From: an archaeon
GTDB lineage: Archaea; EX4484-52; WAPT01
Assembly (NCBI GenBank): GCA_029258795.1
Contig: JAPDKB010000002.1
Location: forward strand, 62,001-126,000
Direction: 5' to 3'
Length of the DNA stretch: 64,000 nucleotides
Positions 9,023 to 16,793 of this stretch are shown piece after piece. The position numbers and the translations under genes are program-made. Under the pieces are notes generated by a model, which ran no database searches, was not told the origin of the DNA, and saw only the letters and a list, made by a program, of their open reading frames with translations. Each line of letters opens with the position of its first letter. Within the stretch, counting starts at the first letter, position 1.

Positions 9023-9044
9023 ATTATGAACATATGTTCATAAT
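9023..9044 (+). promoter_or_regulatory. Perfect 22-bp palindrome at the DUF134 start
   Basis: The core TTATGAACATATGTTCATAA (9024-9043) is its own reverse complement, and the flanking A/T pair extends it to 22 bp. It ends one base before the ATG at 9045. A weaker inverted repeat, GTTAT-GA-ATAAC, is at 9002-9013. AT-rich TATA-like sequence lies at 9011-9023. The palindrome would cover the transcript start, so a dimeric repressor bound here should block the whole downstream operon. The DUF134 protein is the obvious candidate (inference). Confidence 0.75.
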
Positions 9045-9467
9045 ATGCCCCGCAGGAAGAAGTGCAGGATGATAGGAGAGATGCCAGGAGTGCTGTTCTT
9101 CAAGCCACGTGGCATTCCAACGAGCGATTTGGAAATTGTGGAACTTAGCATGGATGAACTTGAGGCCATCAAGCTGAAGGACATGGTGGGGCTGGATCAG
9201 GAGGAATGCGCAGAAAAGATGGGCATCTCAAGACCAACATTTCATCGCATACTCACAAAAGCGAGGAGGAAAATTGCCGATGCGATGATCAACGGCAAGG
9301 CAATAAAGCTGGATGAAAATGTGAAGCTCATCAACGCGAGAAGATTCAGATGCAGAAACTGTATGCACGAATTCACCATACCGCACGGCAGGAGAGTCGT
9401 GGATGTTACTTGTCCATCCTGCGGGAGCGGCGAGTTTGAATCACTTCACAAAATTGTATGGGGGTGA
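9045..9467 (+). CDS. DUF134 (UPF0251) DNA-binding protein with C-terminal zinc ribbon
   Basis: 140 residues. The N-terminus MPRRKKCRMIGEMP and the sigma-70-region-4-like helix-turn-helix at about 45-80 (LDQEECAEKMGISRPTFHRI) are diagnostic of DUF134. Residues 104-135 add a zinc ribbon with two C-x2-C pairs (CRNC, CPSC). The family is usually found beside NifX/NifB-like and ferredoxin-containing genes, exactly as here. It is the first gene of an operon running to 13514 and sits directly behind a perfect palindrome, so it is likely an autoregulator that senses metal or redox state; the ligand is unknown. Confidence 0.88.
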   Translation: MPRRKKCRMIGEMPGVLFFKPRGIPTSDLEIVELSMDELEAIKLKDMVGLDQEECAEKMGISRPTFHRILTKARRKIADAMINGKAIKLDENVKLINARRFRCRNCMHEFTIPHGRRVVDVTCPSCGSGEFESLHKIVWG

Positions 9468-9473
9468 TGTTTT

Positions 9474-9698
9474 ATGCCTTGGGGGAGAGGTCTTGGAAGA
9501 ATGCGCGGATGGAGATGTTTTGGTAGAGGATGGAATTTCGCTTTCTGGAGGGGGAGGGGTAGAGGAATGAGAGCTGGACCTCCGGCTAAATGTGTTTGTC
9601 CTAACTGCGGATATGAGGTGGTGCATGTTAGGGGCAGGCCATGTTCATCAGAAATCTGTCCCAAGTGCGGCAGCAGGATGGTTGGGAAGTGGGAGTAA
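9474..9698 (+). CDS. Gly/Arg-rich zinc-ribbon protein
   Basis: 74 residues. Residues 1-38 are almost entirely Gly, Arg, Trp and Phe (repeated GRG and RGW). Residues 40-68 form a ribbon with CVCPNC and EICPKC pairs plus a further cysteine. The N-terminus resembles the Gly/Arg-rich DUF5320-like proteins that accompany NifX-domain genes. It starts 6 nt after the DUF134 stop, so the two are probably translated from one mRNA. Function is unknown; metal binding is inferred from the cysteines. Confidence 0.75.
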   Translation: MPWGRGLGRMRGWRCFGRGWNFAFWRGRGRGMRAGPPAKCVCPNCGYEVVHVRGRPCSSEICPKCGSRMVGKWE

Positions 9699-9717
9699 AT
9701 TTTGGGGGTGAGGTTAC

Positions 9718-10137
9718 ATGAAAATCTGTGTTCCAGCAACAGGAGAGGGTCTTGAGGTAAGGATATGTCCTGTATTTGGCAGAGCACCTTACTTTGTTTT
9801 TGTGGAGGTGGATGATGGAGGAAACATAACCTCATGGAACGCGGAAAAGAACCCAGCCGAGTATGCGAGGGGTGGTGCGGGCATAATGGCATCCCAGAAG
9901 GTGGTGGATGCTGGCTGTGATGCACTCATAACCATTTCAATCGGGCCTAAAGCCTATGATGTGCTGAGAGCATCGGGAGTGAAGGTTTATGCCGGGGTGG
10001 AGGCATCGGTAAAGGATAATGTTGAAAAGCTGGTTAGAAACGAGCTGAGCGAGATGGTTGAAGCTGTGCCTGGAAGGTTCGGAAGAGGATGGAGAGGAGT
10101 AAGGGGCTTTGGAGCAGGGAGAGGGTGGAGATGGTGA
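9718..10137 (+). CDS. NifX/NifB-type FeMo-co-binding-domain protein
   Basis: 139 residues. Residues 1-112 are a dinitrogenase iron-molybdenum cofactor biosynthesis domain: MKICVPATGEGLEVRICPVFGRAPYFVF, then GGAGI..SQKVVDAGCDALI and IGPKAYDVL. The tail (about 118-139) is Arg/Gly/Trp-rich, like the preceding gene. This domain binds Fe-S or Fe-Mo cofactor intermediates in nitrogenase systems, but stand-alone copies occur widely in anaerobes without nitrogenase. No nif structural genes are in the window. Its stop overlaps the start of the next gene (ATGGTGA), which suggests translational coupling. Confidence 0.88.
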   Translation: MKICVPATGEGLEVRICPVFGRAPYFVFVEVDDGGNITSWNAEKNPAEYARGGAGIMASQKVVDAGCDALITISIGPKAYDVLRASGVKVYAGVEASVKDNVEKLVRNELSEMVEAVPGRFGRGWRGVRGFGAGRGWRW

Positions 10138-11390
10138 AGAACAGACACGCTGCTTTACGTGAGGGAATTAGGGCTATGCGTAACGTTTCCGTAGCTCTAT
10201 TGCTGCTTGCTGCCCTGAAATTTGCAGTTGGAATCATTGCCAACGCTCCCGTGCTTGTAGCGGACTCGCTCCATACCCTTGTGGATCTTTCCGCGGTGCT
10301 TGCCGTGCTTTTAGGCATAAAGCTTGCTACAAGACCTCCCTCGGAAAGGTTTCCGTACGGTTATTACAAGGCCGAATCTCTGGCAGCGCTTTTCGTTTCG
10401 GTAATCATAATGTACGGCGCGTACGAACTGGTTGGTGGGGCATTGCACAGGTGGAAGGAAGGCGCAGCCATCAACATGGTTCCGCTGGCTTCGGTTGTTG
10501 CAGCTATATCTCTGGTGCTCTCTTATATCCTTTCCAAGTATGAGGAAAGGGCAGCATTGCTGACGGGATCGGATGCCATCTCTGCCACCTCAAAAGAAGC
10601 ATTGCTTGACGTCTTTTCTTCGGGCATGGTTCTGGTTTCCATCTTGCTCTCGTCAGCAGGACTTGCGTTCGTTGAAAGCGCAGTTACCATCCTCATCAGC
10701 CTGCTGGTTTTCAAGCTCGCTTTTGAAAATGTGTATTCAAGCATCATGGCTTTGATGGATGTCAGCCCTAGCAGGAAGATGGAGCAAAATGTAAGAAAAG
10801 TTCTGGAGAGCATGCCCGCCATAGTTGGTTATAGGGACATGCGTCTCAGAAAGGCGGGCCCGTTCATATTTGGGGAGGTAACCATAATTACGGATCCAAA
10901 GCTTGATGTCGAAAAAGCCCACAGCATTGCTGACGAGGTTGAGAGGAAAGTTATGGAAGAGGTGCCGCAGATAGAGCATCTTGTGGTGCATCTCGAGCCG
11001 TATGAGAAAGAGAAGTTGAGAGTTATCGTGCCCGTTACAGGGAATGAGGGAATGAATTCAAAACTTGCAGAACACTTCGGAAGGGCTGAAGGGTTCCTCA
11101 TCTTTGAGGTTGAAAAAAAGAAGGGGAAAATGAAATTGCTTGATTTTGTCAAGAACTTGCAAAAACAAAAGAAGGTGAGAGCGGGATTAGCTGCCGCAAA
11201 ACAGCTGCTGAAAAATGTCGAGTTTGATGCAGTCATAACTAAAGAGATGGGAGAGATAGCGTTTCATGTCCTGAAGGATGAGGGTAAGGATGTTTACAGG
11301 GCAAAAGGCTCTACCGCTGAAGAGGCTGTGAAGCTTTTCATGAAGGATGAGCTTGAAAAACTGGATACGCCCACAAAGGAAAAGGAGTGA
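10131..11390 (+). CDS. CDF-family cation efflux protein fused to a NifX-type domain
   Basis: 419 residues from ATG 10131, which overlaps the upstream stop; an upstream ATG at 10089 is in frame but would run deep into the previous gene. Residues about 15-205 are the cation diffusion facilitator membrane domain, with metal-site-like ADSLHTLVD on one helix and a later SKEALLDVFSS. The cytoplasmic CDF domain runs to about 292. From about 300 to 395 is a NifX-like domain (VIVPVTGNEGMNSKLAEHFGRAEGFLIFEV), close to the next gene's protein. CDF proteins export Zn, Fe, Mn and related ions by proton exchange. The fusion ties metal transport to the cofactor-binding domain. Confidence 0.88.
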   Translation: MVKNRHAALREGIRAMRNVSVALLLLAALKFAVGIIANAPVLVADSLHTLVDLSAVLAVLLGIKLATRPPSERFPYGYYKAESLAALFVSVIIMYGAYELVGGALHRWKEGAAINMVPLASVVAAISLVLSYILSKYEERAALLTGSDAISATSKEALLDVFSSGMVLVSILLSSAGLAFVESAVTILISLLVFKLAFENVYSSIMALMDVSPSRKMEQNVRKVLESMPAIVGYRDMRLRKAGPFIFGEVTIITDPKLDVEKAHSIADEVERKVMEEVPQIEHLVVHLEPYEKEKLRVIVPVTGNEGMNSKLAEHFGRAEGFLIFEVEKKKGKMKLLDFVKNLQKQKKVRAGLAAAKQLLKNVEFDAVITKEMGEIAFHVLKDEGKDVYRAKGSTAEEAVKLFMKDELEKLDTPTKEKE

Positions 11391-11394
11391 GGTG

Positions 11395-11739
11395 ATGCGA
11401 ATGAAAATTGCCATACCGCTTGAGGAAAATAAGGGGGTTGATTCAAGAGTTGCGGAGCACTTCGGAAGGGTGAGATTCTTTCTGATATATGATACGGAAA
11501 GCGGAAGTTTTGAGGTGGTTGATTTTGAGAAGGAGGAGGAAGGAGTCTGCAGCCCTGCGAGCTTTCTCATAGAGAGAGGTGTGCATGCCGTTTATGTGCT
11601 TGGAATGGGTTACAAAGCGAGATGCATGCTTGAGGAAGCAGGCGTGCAGGTTCTCACAGGAGAGTACACGATAGCGAGAGACATCCTCAAAAATCTCGAC
11701 CGCTTGAATAAATTTGAGGGAGGGTGTACTCATCACTGA
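11395..11739 (+). CDS. NifX/NifB-type FeMo-co-binding-domain protein
   Basis: 114 residues from ATG 11395 (ATG 11401 also possible); GGAGTGAGGTG directly precedes it. The single domain shows MKIAIPLEENKGVDSRVAEHFGRVRFFLIYD and ends GGCTHH. The cysteine/histidine tail could bind metal. It is the third copy of this domain in the operon and the most similar to the one fused to the CDF transporter, so an internal duplication is likely. The upstream gene ends 4 nt before it. Confidence 0.87.
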   Translation: MRMKIAIPLEENKGVDSRVAEHFGRVRFFLIYDTESGSFEVVDFEKEEEGVCSPASFLIERGVHAVYVLGMGYKARCMLEEAGVQVLTGEYTIARDILKNLDRLNKFEGGCTHH

Positions 11740-11763
11740 AGTGGAAAGTGCGGTGTGTGTTCG

Positions 11764-12636
11764 ATGCCCTTTACGATATGTGTTGTTTCAGGTAAGGGTG
11801 GTGTTGGCAAGACAACGGTAGCCGCAGCTCTCTCCAAAATATTGGCAAGAAAGTACAGGGTACTTGCGGTTGATGCGGATGTTGAATGCCCAAACCTCCA
11901 CATCCTTTTGAAGGCAGGAGAGCTTGAGAAGGTGAGGGACGTTTGCACCACGCTTCCCGAGATAGATGAGAAGCGATGCATCCAATGCGGCAGGTGTGTG
12001 GAAGTGTGCAGAAAAAACGCGCTTTTCAGGAGAAAAGAAGGAGTTCCTCTCCTAATAGAAGAGCAGTGCAACGGCTGCAAGGCATGCTTCATTGTGTGTC
12101 CCACCAAAGCTATAGGGGAGAAAAAAGTTGTGATGGGAACGATAAGGAAGCGCGTGATCGAAAATGACAGGCTGGTTTTGCTATCCGGAGAGTTAGAGGT
12201 GGGACAGGAGGAGCCGACACCTGTTGTCAGAGAGCTGATGAGGGAGGTTGAAGCTGTAAAGCGTGATTTCGATTTTGTGGTGGTGGATGCAGCTCCCGGC
12301 GTGAAGTGCAACGTGGCTGCAGCTCTCGAGGGATGCGATCACACCTTGCTTGTTGTGGAGCCGACACCTTTCGGTGTTGAAGATGCGAAGCGAGTTGCGG
12401 AGCTAATCAAAATTATAGGTGTGGATGCTCATGTTGTCATCAACAGGTCTGTAAAGCGGGAGGAAGATGAGAAGAGAGTAATGGGTAGCGTACCATTTTC
12501 TGTAATCTGTACTTTACCCTACTCCACGGAAGCCGTTAGACTCTATGTGGCAGGAGATGTGGAAAAGATGGAAGGTATAGGGGATATCGCAAAAGCTGTG
12601 GAGAAGCTTGCGGAGCTTTCGGGTGAGGAGGGATGA
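11764..12636 (+). CDS. MinD/Mrp-family ATPase with inserted 2x[4Fe-4S] ferredoxin domain
   Basis: 290 residues from ATG 11764 (GTG 11755 is an alternative). The deviant Walker A is SGKGGVGKTT near the N-terminus, with DADVECPN as switch I. The inserted ferredoxin domain at about 65-120 has CIQCGRCVEVC and CNGCKACFIVC. VVVDAAPG follows as the Walker B/switch II region. This class (often annotated 'P-loop ATPase, MinD superfamily with ferredoxin domain') occurs as adjacent pairs beside NifX and DUF134 genes in anaerobes. A role in Fe-S or metal-cluster handling is inferred. It overlaps the next gene by 4 bp. Confidence 0.9.
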   Translation: MPFTICVVSGKGGVGKTTVAAALSKILARKYRVLAVDADVECPNLHILLKAGELEKVRDVCTTLPEIDEKRCIQCGRCVEVCRKNALFRRKEGVPLLIEEQCNGCKACFIVCPTKAIGEKKVVMGTIRKRVIENDRLVLLSGELEVGQEEPTPVVRELMREVEAVKRDFDFVVVDAAPGVKCNVAAALEGCDHTLLVVEPTPFGVEDAKRVAELIKIIGVDAHVVINRSVKREEDEKRVMGSVPFSVICTLPYSTEAVRLYVAGDVEKMEGIGDIAKAVEKLAELSGEEG

Positions 12637-13514
12637 AGAAAGTTGTGGTTGCATCCGGAAAGGGAGGGACGGGCAAAACAACCATCGCGTCAAGCCTCGC
12701 GGTGACGGCAGCAAAGCATTGTAAAGTGGTGGTGGCTGACTGTGATGTTGACGCTCCCAACTTGAAGCTGATTCTGGGGAAAGATAATATGGATGGCTTT
12801 GATTTTGTGGAGGTCAGCACGTCGGAGAAGGCATGTGTGGGTGAGCAGCGCTGCATCAACTGCGGGAGGTGTGTTGAAGCGTGTCAGTTTAATGCCATGC
12901 AGTGGGACAACAAGAAAAAGCTACCGAAGGTCAAGAAGATTTACTGCGAGGGTTGCGGAGCATGCCAGCTTGTGTGTCCAGCTGGAGCCATAGAAATAAA
13001 GGCTGTTAGAAACGGTAGAGTGGGGTGGGGAAAGCTAAGCCCAAATCTCTGGCTGGTTTTCGGTGAGCTTTACGTGGGAGAGTCAGCAAGTGGTAAAATA
13101 GTGGTGGATGTGAAGAAGAAAGCTCTCGAGCTTGCAAGAAATATAAATGCTGACCTGTTCATTGTTGATGCTTCCGCAGGTATAGGATGTCCCGTGATAG
13201 CATCCATGGCGTTCATGGATCACGCTCTCATCGTTGCGGAGCCCACACCCTCAAGCGTCAGCGACATGGAAAGGATGCTCATGCTGGCGGAACACTTCAG
13301 GATGGAAAAGAGCGTGGTGATAAATAAAGCCGGGCTGAGCGAGAGATGGCGAAAGGAAATAGAGACCATGGCATCGAGATATGATGCGGAAATCATAGCC
13401 ACAATTCCGCACGACATGAGAGTTATGAATTCTGTATCAAGGCTCGTTCCTCTTGTTGAATATGAAGCCTCTTATCTTCCTTTATTCGAAAAAATTCTGA
13501 CAAGATTACTCTGA
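12633..13514 (+). CDS. MinD/Mrp-family ATPase with ferredoxin domain, second copy
   Basis: 293 residues. Walker A is SGKGGTGKTT, followed by DCDVDAPNLKL. The ferredoxin insert at about 68-125 has CINCGRCVEAC and CEGCGACQLVC, and IVDASAGIGCPV follows. It is a diverged paralogue of the preceding ATPase and starts within its stop codon (ATGA), so the two are probably made in equal amounts and may form a heterodimer (inference). It is the last gene of the 9045-13514 operon. Its 3' end overlaps the convergent gene by 9 bp. Confidence 0.9.
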   Translation: MKKVVVASGKGGTGKTTIASSLAVTAAKHCKVVVADCDVDAPNLKLILGKDNMDGFDFVEVSTSEKACVGEQRCINCGRCVEACQFNAMQWDNKKKLPKVKKIYCEGCGACQLVCPAGAIEIKAVRNGRVGWGKLSPNLWLVFGELYVGESASGKIVVDVKKKALELARNINADLFIVDASAGIGCPVIASMAFMDHALIVAEPTPSSVSDMERMLMLAEHFRMEKSVVINKAGLSERWRKEIETMASRYDAEIIATIPHDMRVMNSVSRLVPLVEYEASYLPLFEKILTRLL

Positions 13515-13994
13515 AAAGAACAGCTTCCTGTAATTCTCTGCTAGCTTAACAACCACAACCTTCCCTTCTTTCTCCCTGCTCACCACCCCTCTCTTCTCCA
13601 GCCTCTGCACAGCCCTGAAAACGCGCAGCTTATCAAGCCTTGCCTGCTTTGCTATCCTTGCCTGTGTACTCTCTCCACCGCTTTCAAGCAAGATCTTCAT
13701 AACTCTGGCCTCATCATCTCTGAGCAAGCTAAGCAATAGCTTCTTTTGCTGCGTTTCATTTCTGAAGCGGGGAGAAAGAAGGTAGTAGGTCGTGGTGCCT
13801 ATGAAAAGGCCGAGCACCCCTATGAAAGGAATAAAGAGGTAAACGGGAATGGCACAGGCGCAAATATCTCCTTCGTACACATGTTCCTGCACGTAAAGGG
13901 AAGAGAGAGCAACTATAAAAACAAAGATGGACAGAATAAGCATTGCAAGTATGATTTTTTTATGGAGAGTTTTGAATGATAACGAGCTGTCCAT
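13506..13994 (-). CDS. Membrane-anchored winged-helix regulator
   Basis: 162 residues. There are two membrane segments (about 12-35 and 48-72), then a winged helix-turn-helix at about 90-150 (ARVMKILLESGGESTQARIAKQARLDKLRVFRAVQRLEKRGVV) of the MarR-like type common in archaeal membrane regulators. It may sense an envelope signal and bind DNA while membrane-bound; the target is not evident. It is convergent with the second MinD-type ATPase and divergent from the next gene. Confidence 0.75.
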   Translation of the reverse strand: MDSSLSFKTLHKKIILAMLILSIFVFIVALSSLYVQEHVYEGDICACAIPVYLFIPFIGVLGLFIGTTTYYLLSPRFRNETQQKKLLLSLLRDDEARVMKILLESGGESTQARIAKQARLDKLRVFRAVQRLEKRGVVSREKEGKVVVVKLAENYRKLFFSE

Positions 13995-14020
13995 GTATCT
14001 GGCATGAGCGGAGAAAAACT

Positions 14021-14030
14021 TTTATATATA
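14021..14030 (+). promoter_or_regulatory. TATA box deciding the start of the 14053 gene
   Basis: TTTATATATA lies about 27 bp before ATG 14053. The in-frame GTG at 14038 is only 8 bp downstream of the box and would precede the transcript start, so it cannot be the start codon. Confidence 0.65.
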
Positions 14031-14052
14031 TCTTTGGGTGCAATTAAAGGTA

Positions 14053-14985
14053 ATGCCCGCAAAAAAGCAGAGCTTTGGAGAATTTTTGAAGGATAATGTG
14101 GCAACGTCTTTCAAGCATGCGATCCACAGCAGGAGTTTTGTGATAGTTTATCTTTTTCATCTCGTGTTTTTCTCGGCGATGATTTACACAGCATTAAAAA
14201 TGGTTCCTTCTTTTCTCCAACTGAGCATCGCTCAAGAAATGGGGATCGGGCTTGCTGCAGGCACGAACACAGCCGGAATTCTAATGACGCAGTTCGTATA
14301 CTTGGGAGTGATATTTATCATATACTGGCTCCTCAGCTATGTCATAACGGTTGCAGTGCTGGTGGGATTTGATGAGATGAGACGCACCAAAAAAGAGGGA
14401 AGGTTTCTTGATCACTTCGTTTACGGGTTTTATCGGCTGCCCACATTGATAGGCATAGCTATCGTTTCCGCCTTGCTCATGCTTCCCGGTGCAATACTAT
14501 CCGAGCTGGTCAAGAAGGTGTCATTGACTGCCGGAAGCTTTGTTTATGACGTTTATTCCATTGTTCTCACACTGACCATTTTGCTTGCTGTGCCATATGC
14601 CGTGCTGAAGAAGGAAGGCATCCTGAGTTCCATCAAGAAATCCTACCGTGCCTTTAAGGACAATCCCGTCGAGATTCTGATCTCCTATCTTGTGGGGGTC
14701 GCGGTCTCGCTCTCTGTTGTGCTCGCATTTCTCGTGCCGGTTGGTGTTGTGCTGGTCATGAAGCTCTCTCCAGCCATATCACCACTCTTACAGCAGCTGG
14801 GTGGCGCAGCACAACAAAACCCGCAGCTTATGGTGGGTTCAATCTCCGGAATAGTAACCGCACTTTATCAGCACCGTTACTGGCTCATTGGAGGTTATGT
14901 TGTTGGCATTGTGGGTTTCACACTTTCTTACCTTTTCTGGGCTTCTTATCTAGTAGGGTTGTTCAGGAGGTACGGGAGAAAGTAA
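14053..14985 (+). CDS. Polytopic membrane protein, unknown function
   Basis: 310 residues from ATG 14053. About six membrane segments are visible: near 29-48, 72-105, 133-152, 165-185, 216-240 and 277-303. The cytoplasmic loop FKDNPVEILISYLVG and the overall layout resemble archaeal DUF membrane proteins related to the glycerophosphodiesterase-membrane-domain group, but I cannot assign it firmly. It has its own promoter and stands alone between the membrane regulator and the 15066 gene. Confidence 0.65.
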   Translation: MPAKKQSFGEFLKDNVATSFKHAIHSRSFVIVYLFHLVFFSAMIYTALKMVPSFLQLSIAQEMGIGLAAGTNTAGILMTQFVYLGVIFIIYWLLSYVITVAVLVGFDEMRRTKKEGRFLDHFVYGFYRLPTLIGIAIVSALLMLPGAILSELVKKVSLTAGSFVYDVYSIVLTLTILLAVPYAVLKKEGILSSIKKSYRAFKDNPVEILISYLVGVAVSLSVVLAFLVPVGVVLVMKLSPAISPLLQQLGGAAQQNPQLMVGSISGIVTALYQHRYWLIGGYVVGIVGFTLSYLFWASYLVGLFRRYGRK

Positions 14986-15065
14986 TTCGTTGATTGACGG
15001 TATTCTCTGAAGGGTGAATTCTAATGTTTTAAAAATTTAAAGTGTAACTATCAAGCGGTGAAATT

Positions 15066-15695
15066 ATGAATGATGATCGGGTAAATAAAATTAAAATCAT
15101 GTATGTTTTAATCCCGGTGCCTGTATCGAAATCTCCATTTATTGAAAATGAACACAAAACCTATTCTGAAAAGAGCAAGTCTGGTGTGATACATCCAGAA
15201 ATACTTTCTGCTGGTTTTGCAGCATCCCTTTTTGAGGATAAGCATTTTGAGCGCATTTATAAAAAGGTCGCGCGAAGATTTGGGAATCATTTAGGAAGTA
15301 GAACGTATGATGTCAAAAACAGAGGTTCTCTTCCACTAATGGTCATTGAGGCATGCTCAAAAGCTGTGGGTCTAGATGCTTTGGATCCTGAAGAAATTTA
15401 TATCCAGAATTTATTGGAATTCAAAAGAAACAAAGAATATCGAATTCAGGTTTTGAAAGAGTGTTCTGAGATGAGCAAGGGAGCGAGGTACAAAGACAAG
15501 TATGTGGAGGTCATACGCCAATTCTTGGGCGATATACCTTGGTACAAGAGAATAACGGAGAAATTAAAGGGCAAGCAGGGTGACGATTTTGAGAATATGG
15601 AAGGACTGGGTAAAGAGATTCATGAACACATTATCGATGGTTATTTCATCTTACATGATTACCTCCAACAAAAATCGTGTGAATGTTACGGGTGA
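15066..15695 (+). CDS. Unknown soluble protein, paralogue of the next gene product
   Basis: 209 residues with no signal or membrane segment. Two blocks match the next protein: HPEILSAGFAASLFEDKHFERIY (about 42-64) against PPEVPAAGLASSRWDDDEIVEYY, and EEIYIQNLLEFKRNKEY against KDIYLLCIHGFRDNPKY. The end is cysteine-containing (CECYG). A TATA-like TTTAAAAATTT precedes it and GGTGAAATT is the ribosome site. It overlaps the next start (TGATG). No known family is recognised. The paralogy points to an inherited pair rather than random orphans. Confidence 0.7.
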   Translation: MNDDRVNKIKIMYVLIPVPVSKSPFIENEHKTYSEKSKSGVIHPEILSAGFAASLFEDKHFERIYKKVARRFGNHLGSRTYDVKNRGSLPLMVIEACSKAVGLDALDPEEIYIQNLLEFKRNKEYRIQVLKECSEMSKGARYKDKYVEVIRQFLGDIPWYKRITEKLKGKQGDDFENMEGLGKEIHEHIIDGYFILHDYLQQKSCECYG

Positions 15696-16792
15696 TGCAT
15701 ATGCAGGCTATGGAGCTTCCACCACTATTTAAGGAAACAGAGGAAAAATACGAAGTGCATAGGTTGCCTGAGTATATAATTACTGATAAAGAAGTTAAAG
15801 ATGAGAAAAAAGCTAACTCATACCGTGATAGCGGATATTTCGTTGTAGAGGGTAAAGTATATTCACTACCTCCAGAAGTTCCGGCAGCAGGACTTGCTTC
15901 TTCAAGATGGGATGATGACGAGATAGTAGAATATTATCTAAACTACCTTATCAGAGATTTTATCCCTAAAGAAAAGAAAAAGTTCGTTGAACACTATATT
16001 GATAACCCATTATCTATAGCTAAAACCTTGGGTCCCGAAAATATAATTTTGAGAGTTTTTGGTAAGGAAAGTATGAAGGATAAAAAAATTTATGAAGAAA
16101 AGGTAAAAGACACGGATCAAGATAAGCTGCGCGGATTACTTCCTGCTATCTGGGCAGAATATTATTTTCAGAATCCATTTTATCATATGTCCTACAGCCC
16201 GTATGAAGAGCTGAAAGAAGGAACAACGGCTAAAGACATATACCTTCTGTGTATTCACGGATTCCGTGACAATCCTAAATATAAGGAGAAAGCTCTACAC
16301 ACTTGGGGTAAGTGGAGCGAGCTTGTAGGGCACACGGATGATCCTCTTATCGAGAAATACCGCATTCTCAGTACAGACCCAGAAATGGAGACCAGACTGA
16401 GACGTGAGACCATGGAACTTCTGGCGGCACCTATTGCTGCCGGAACGATTCTCGGTGTCGGAACATTATCCACAGCGCTCCTCGCACAGACAGATGTGCT
16501 CAAGTGGGGCTTGAAGGCAGGATTTGAAGCTTACAAACACACAGGTGTTACGGGTGCGATTCCAGCACTAGCATATGGAGCGGTCGCGATTCCCGGATTC
16601 ATAATCGGCGGTACTGCAGGTTGGCTGGTCTACAACATCCTCGGAAAAATGGGTGGAGAGAAAATAAGTGAAGGAAAAATACGAAGGATAGAGGAGGATA
16701 AAAGCAGGGTGAGGACAGAGCTTGAAAAAGACATGGAAATCTATCAGAATCTTGCAGACAGTTACTACCGGATGTTAAGAGCTTTGGAATGA
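15695..16792 (+). CDS. Unknown protein with soluble N-terminus and membrane hairpin
   Basis: 365 residues from ATG 15695, which overlaps the upstream stop. Residues about 45-80 and 185-230 are the blocks shared with the 15066 protein. Residues about 250-280 (PIAAGTILGVGTLSTALLA) and 292-322 (GAIPALAYGAVAIPGFIIGGTAGWLV) are two glycine/alanine-rich hydrophobic segments. A charged, probably coiled, C-terminus follows (GEKISEGKIRRIEEDKSRVRTELEKDMEIY). It reads as a membrane-inserted partner of the 15066 protein. It converges on the 951-residue protein gene with 1 bp between stops. Confidence 0.7.
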   Translation: MHMQAMELPPLFKETEEKYEVHRLPEYIITDKEVKDEKKANSYRDSGYFVVEGKVYSLPPEVPAAGLASSRWDDDEIVEYYLNYLIRDFIPKEKKKFVEHYIDNPLSIAKTLGPENIILRVFGKESMKDKKIYEEKVKDTDQDKLRGLLPAIWAEYYFQNPFYHMSYSPYEELKEGTTAKDIYLLCIHGFRDNPKYKEKALHTWGKWSELVGHTDDPLIEKYRILSTDPEMETRLRRETMELLAAPIAAGTILGVGTLSTALLAQTDVLKWGLKAGFEAYKHTGVTGAIPALAYGAVAIPGFIIGGTAGWLVYNILGKMGGEKISEGKIRRIEEDKSRVRTELEKDMEIYQNLADSYYRMLRALE

Positions 16793-16793
16793 A

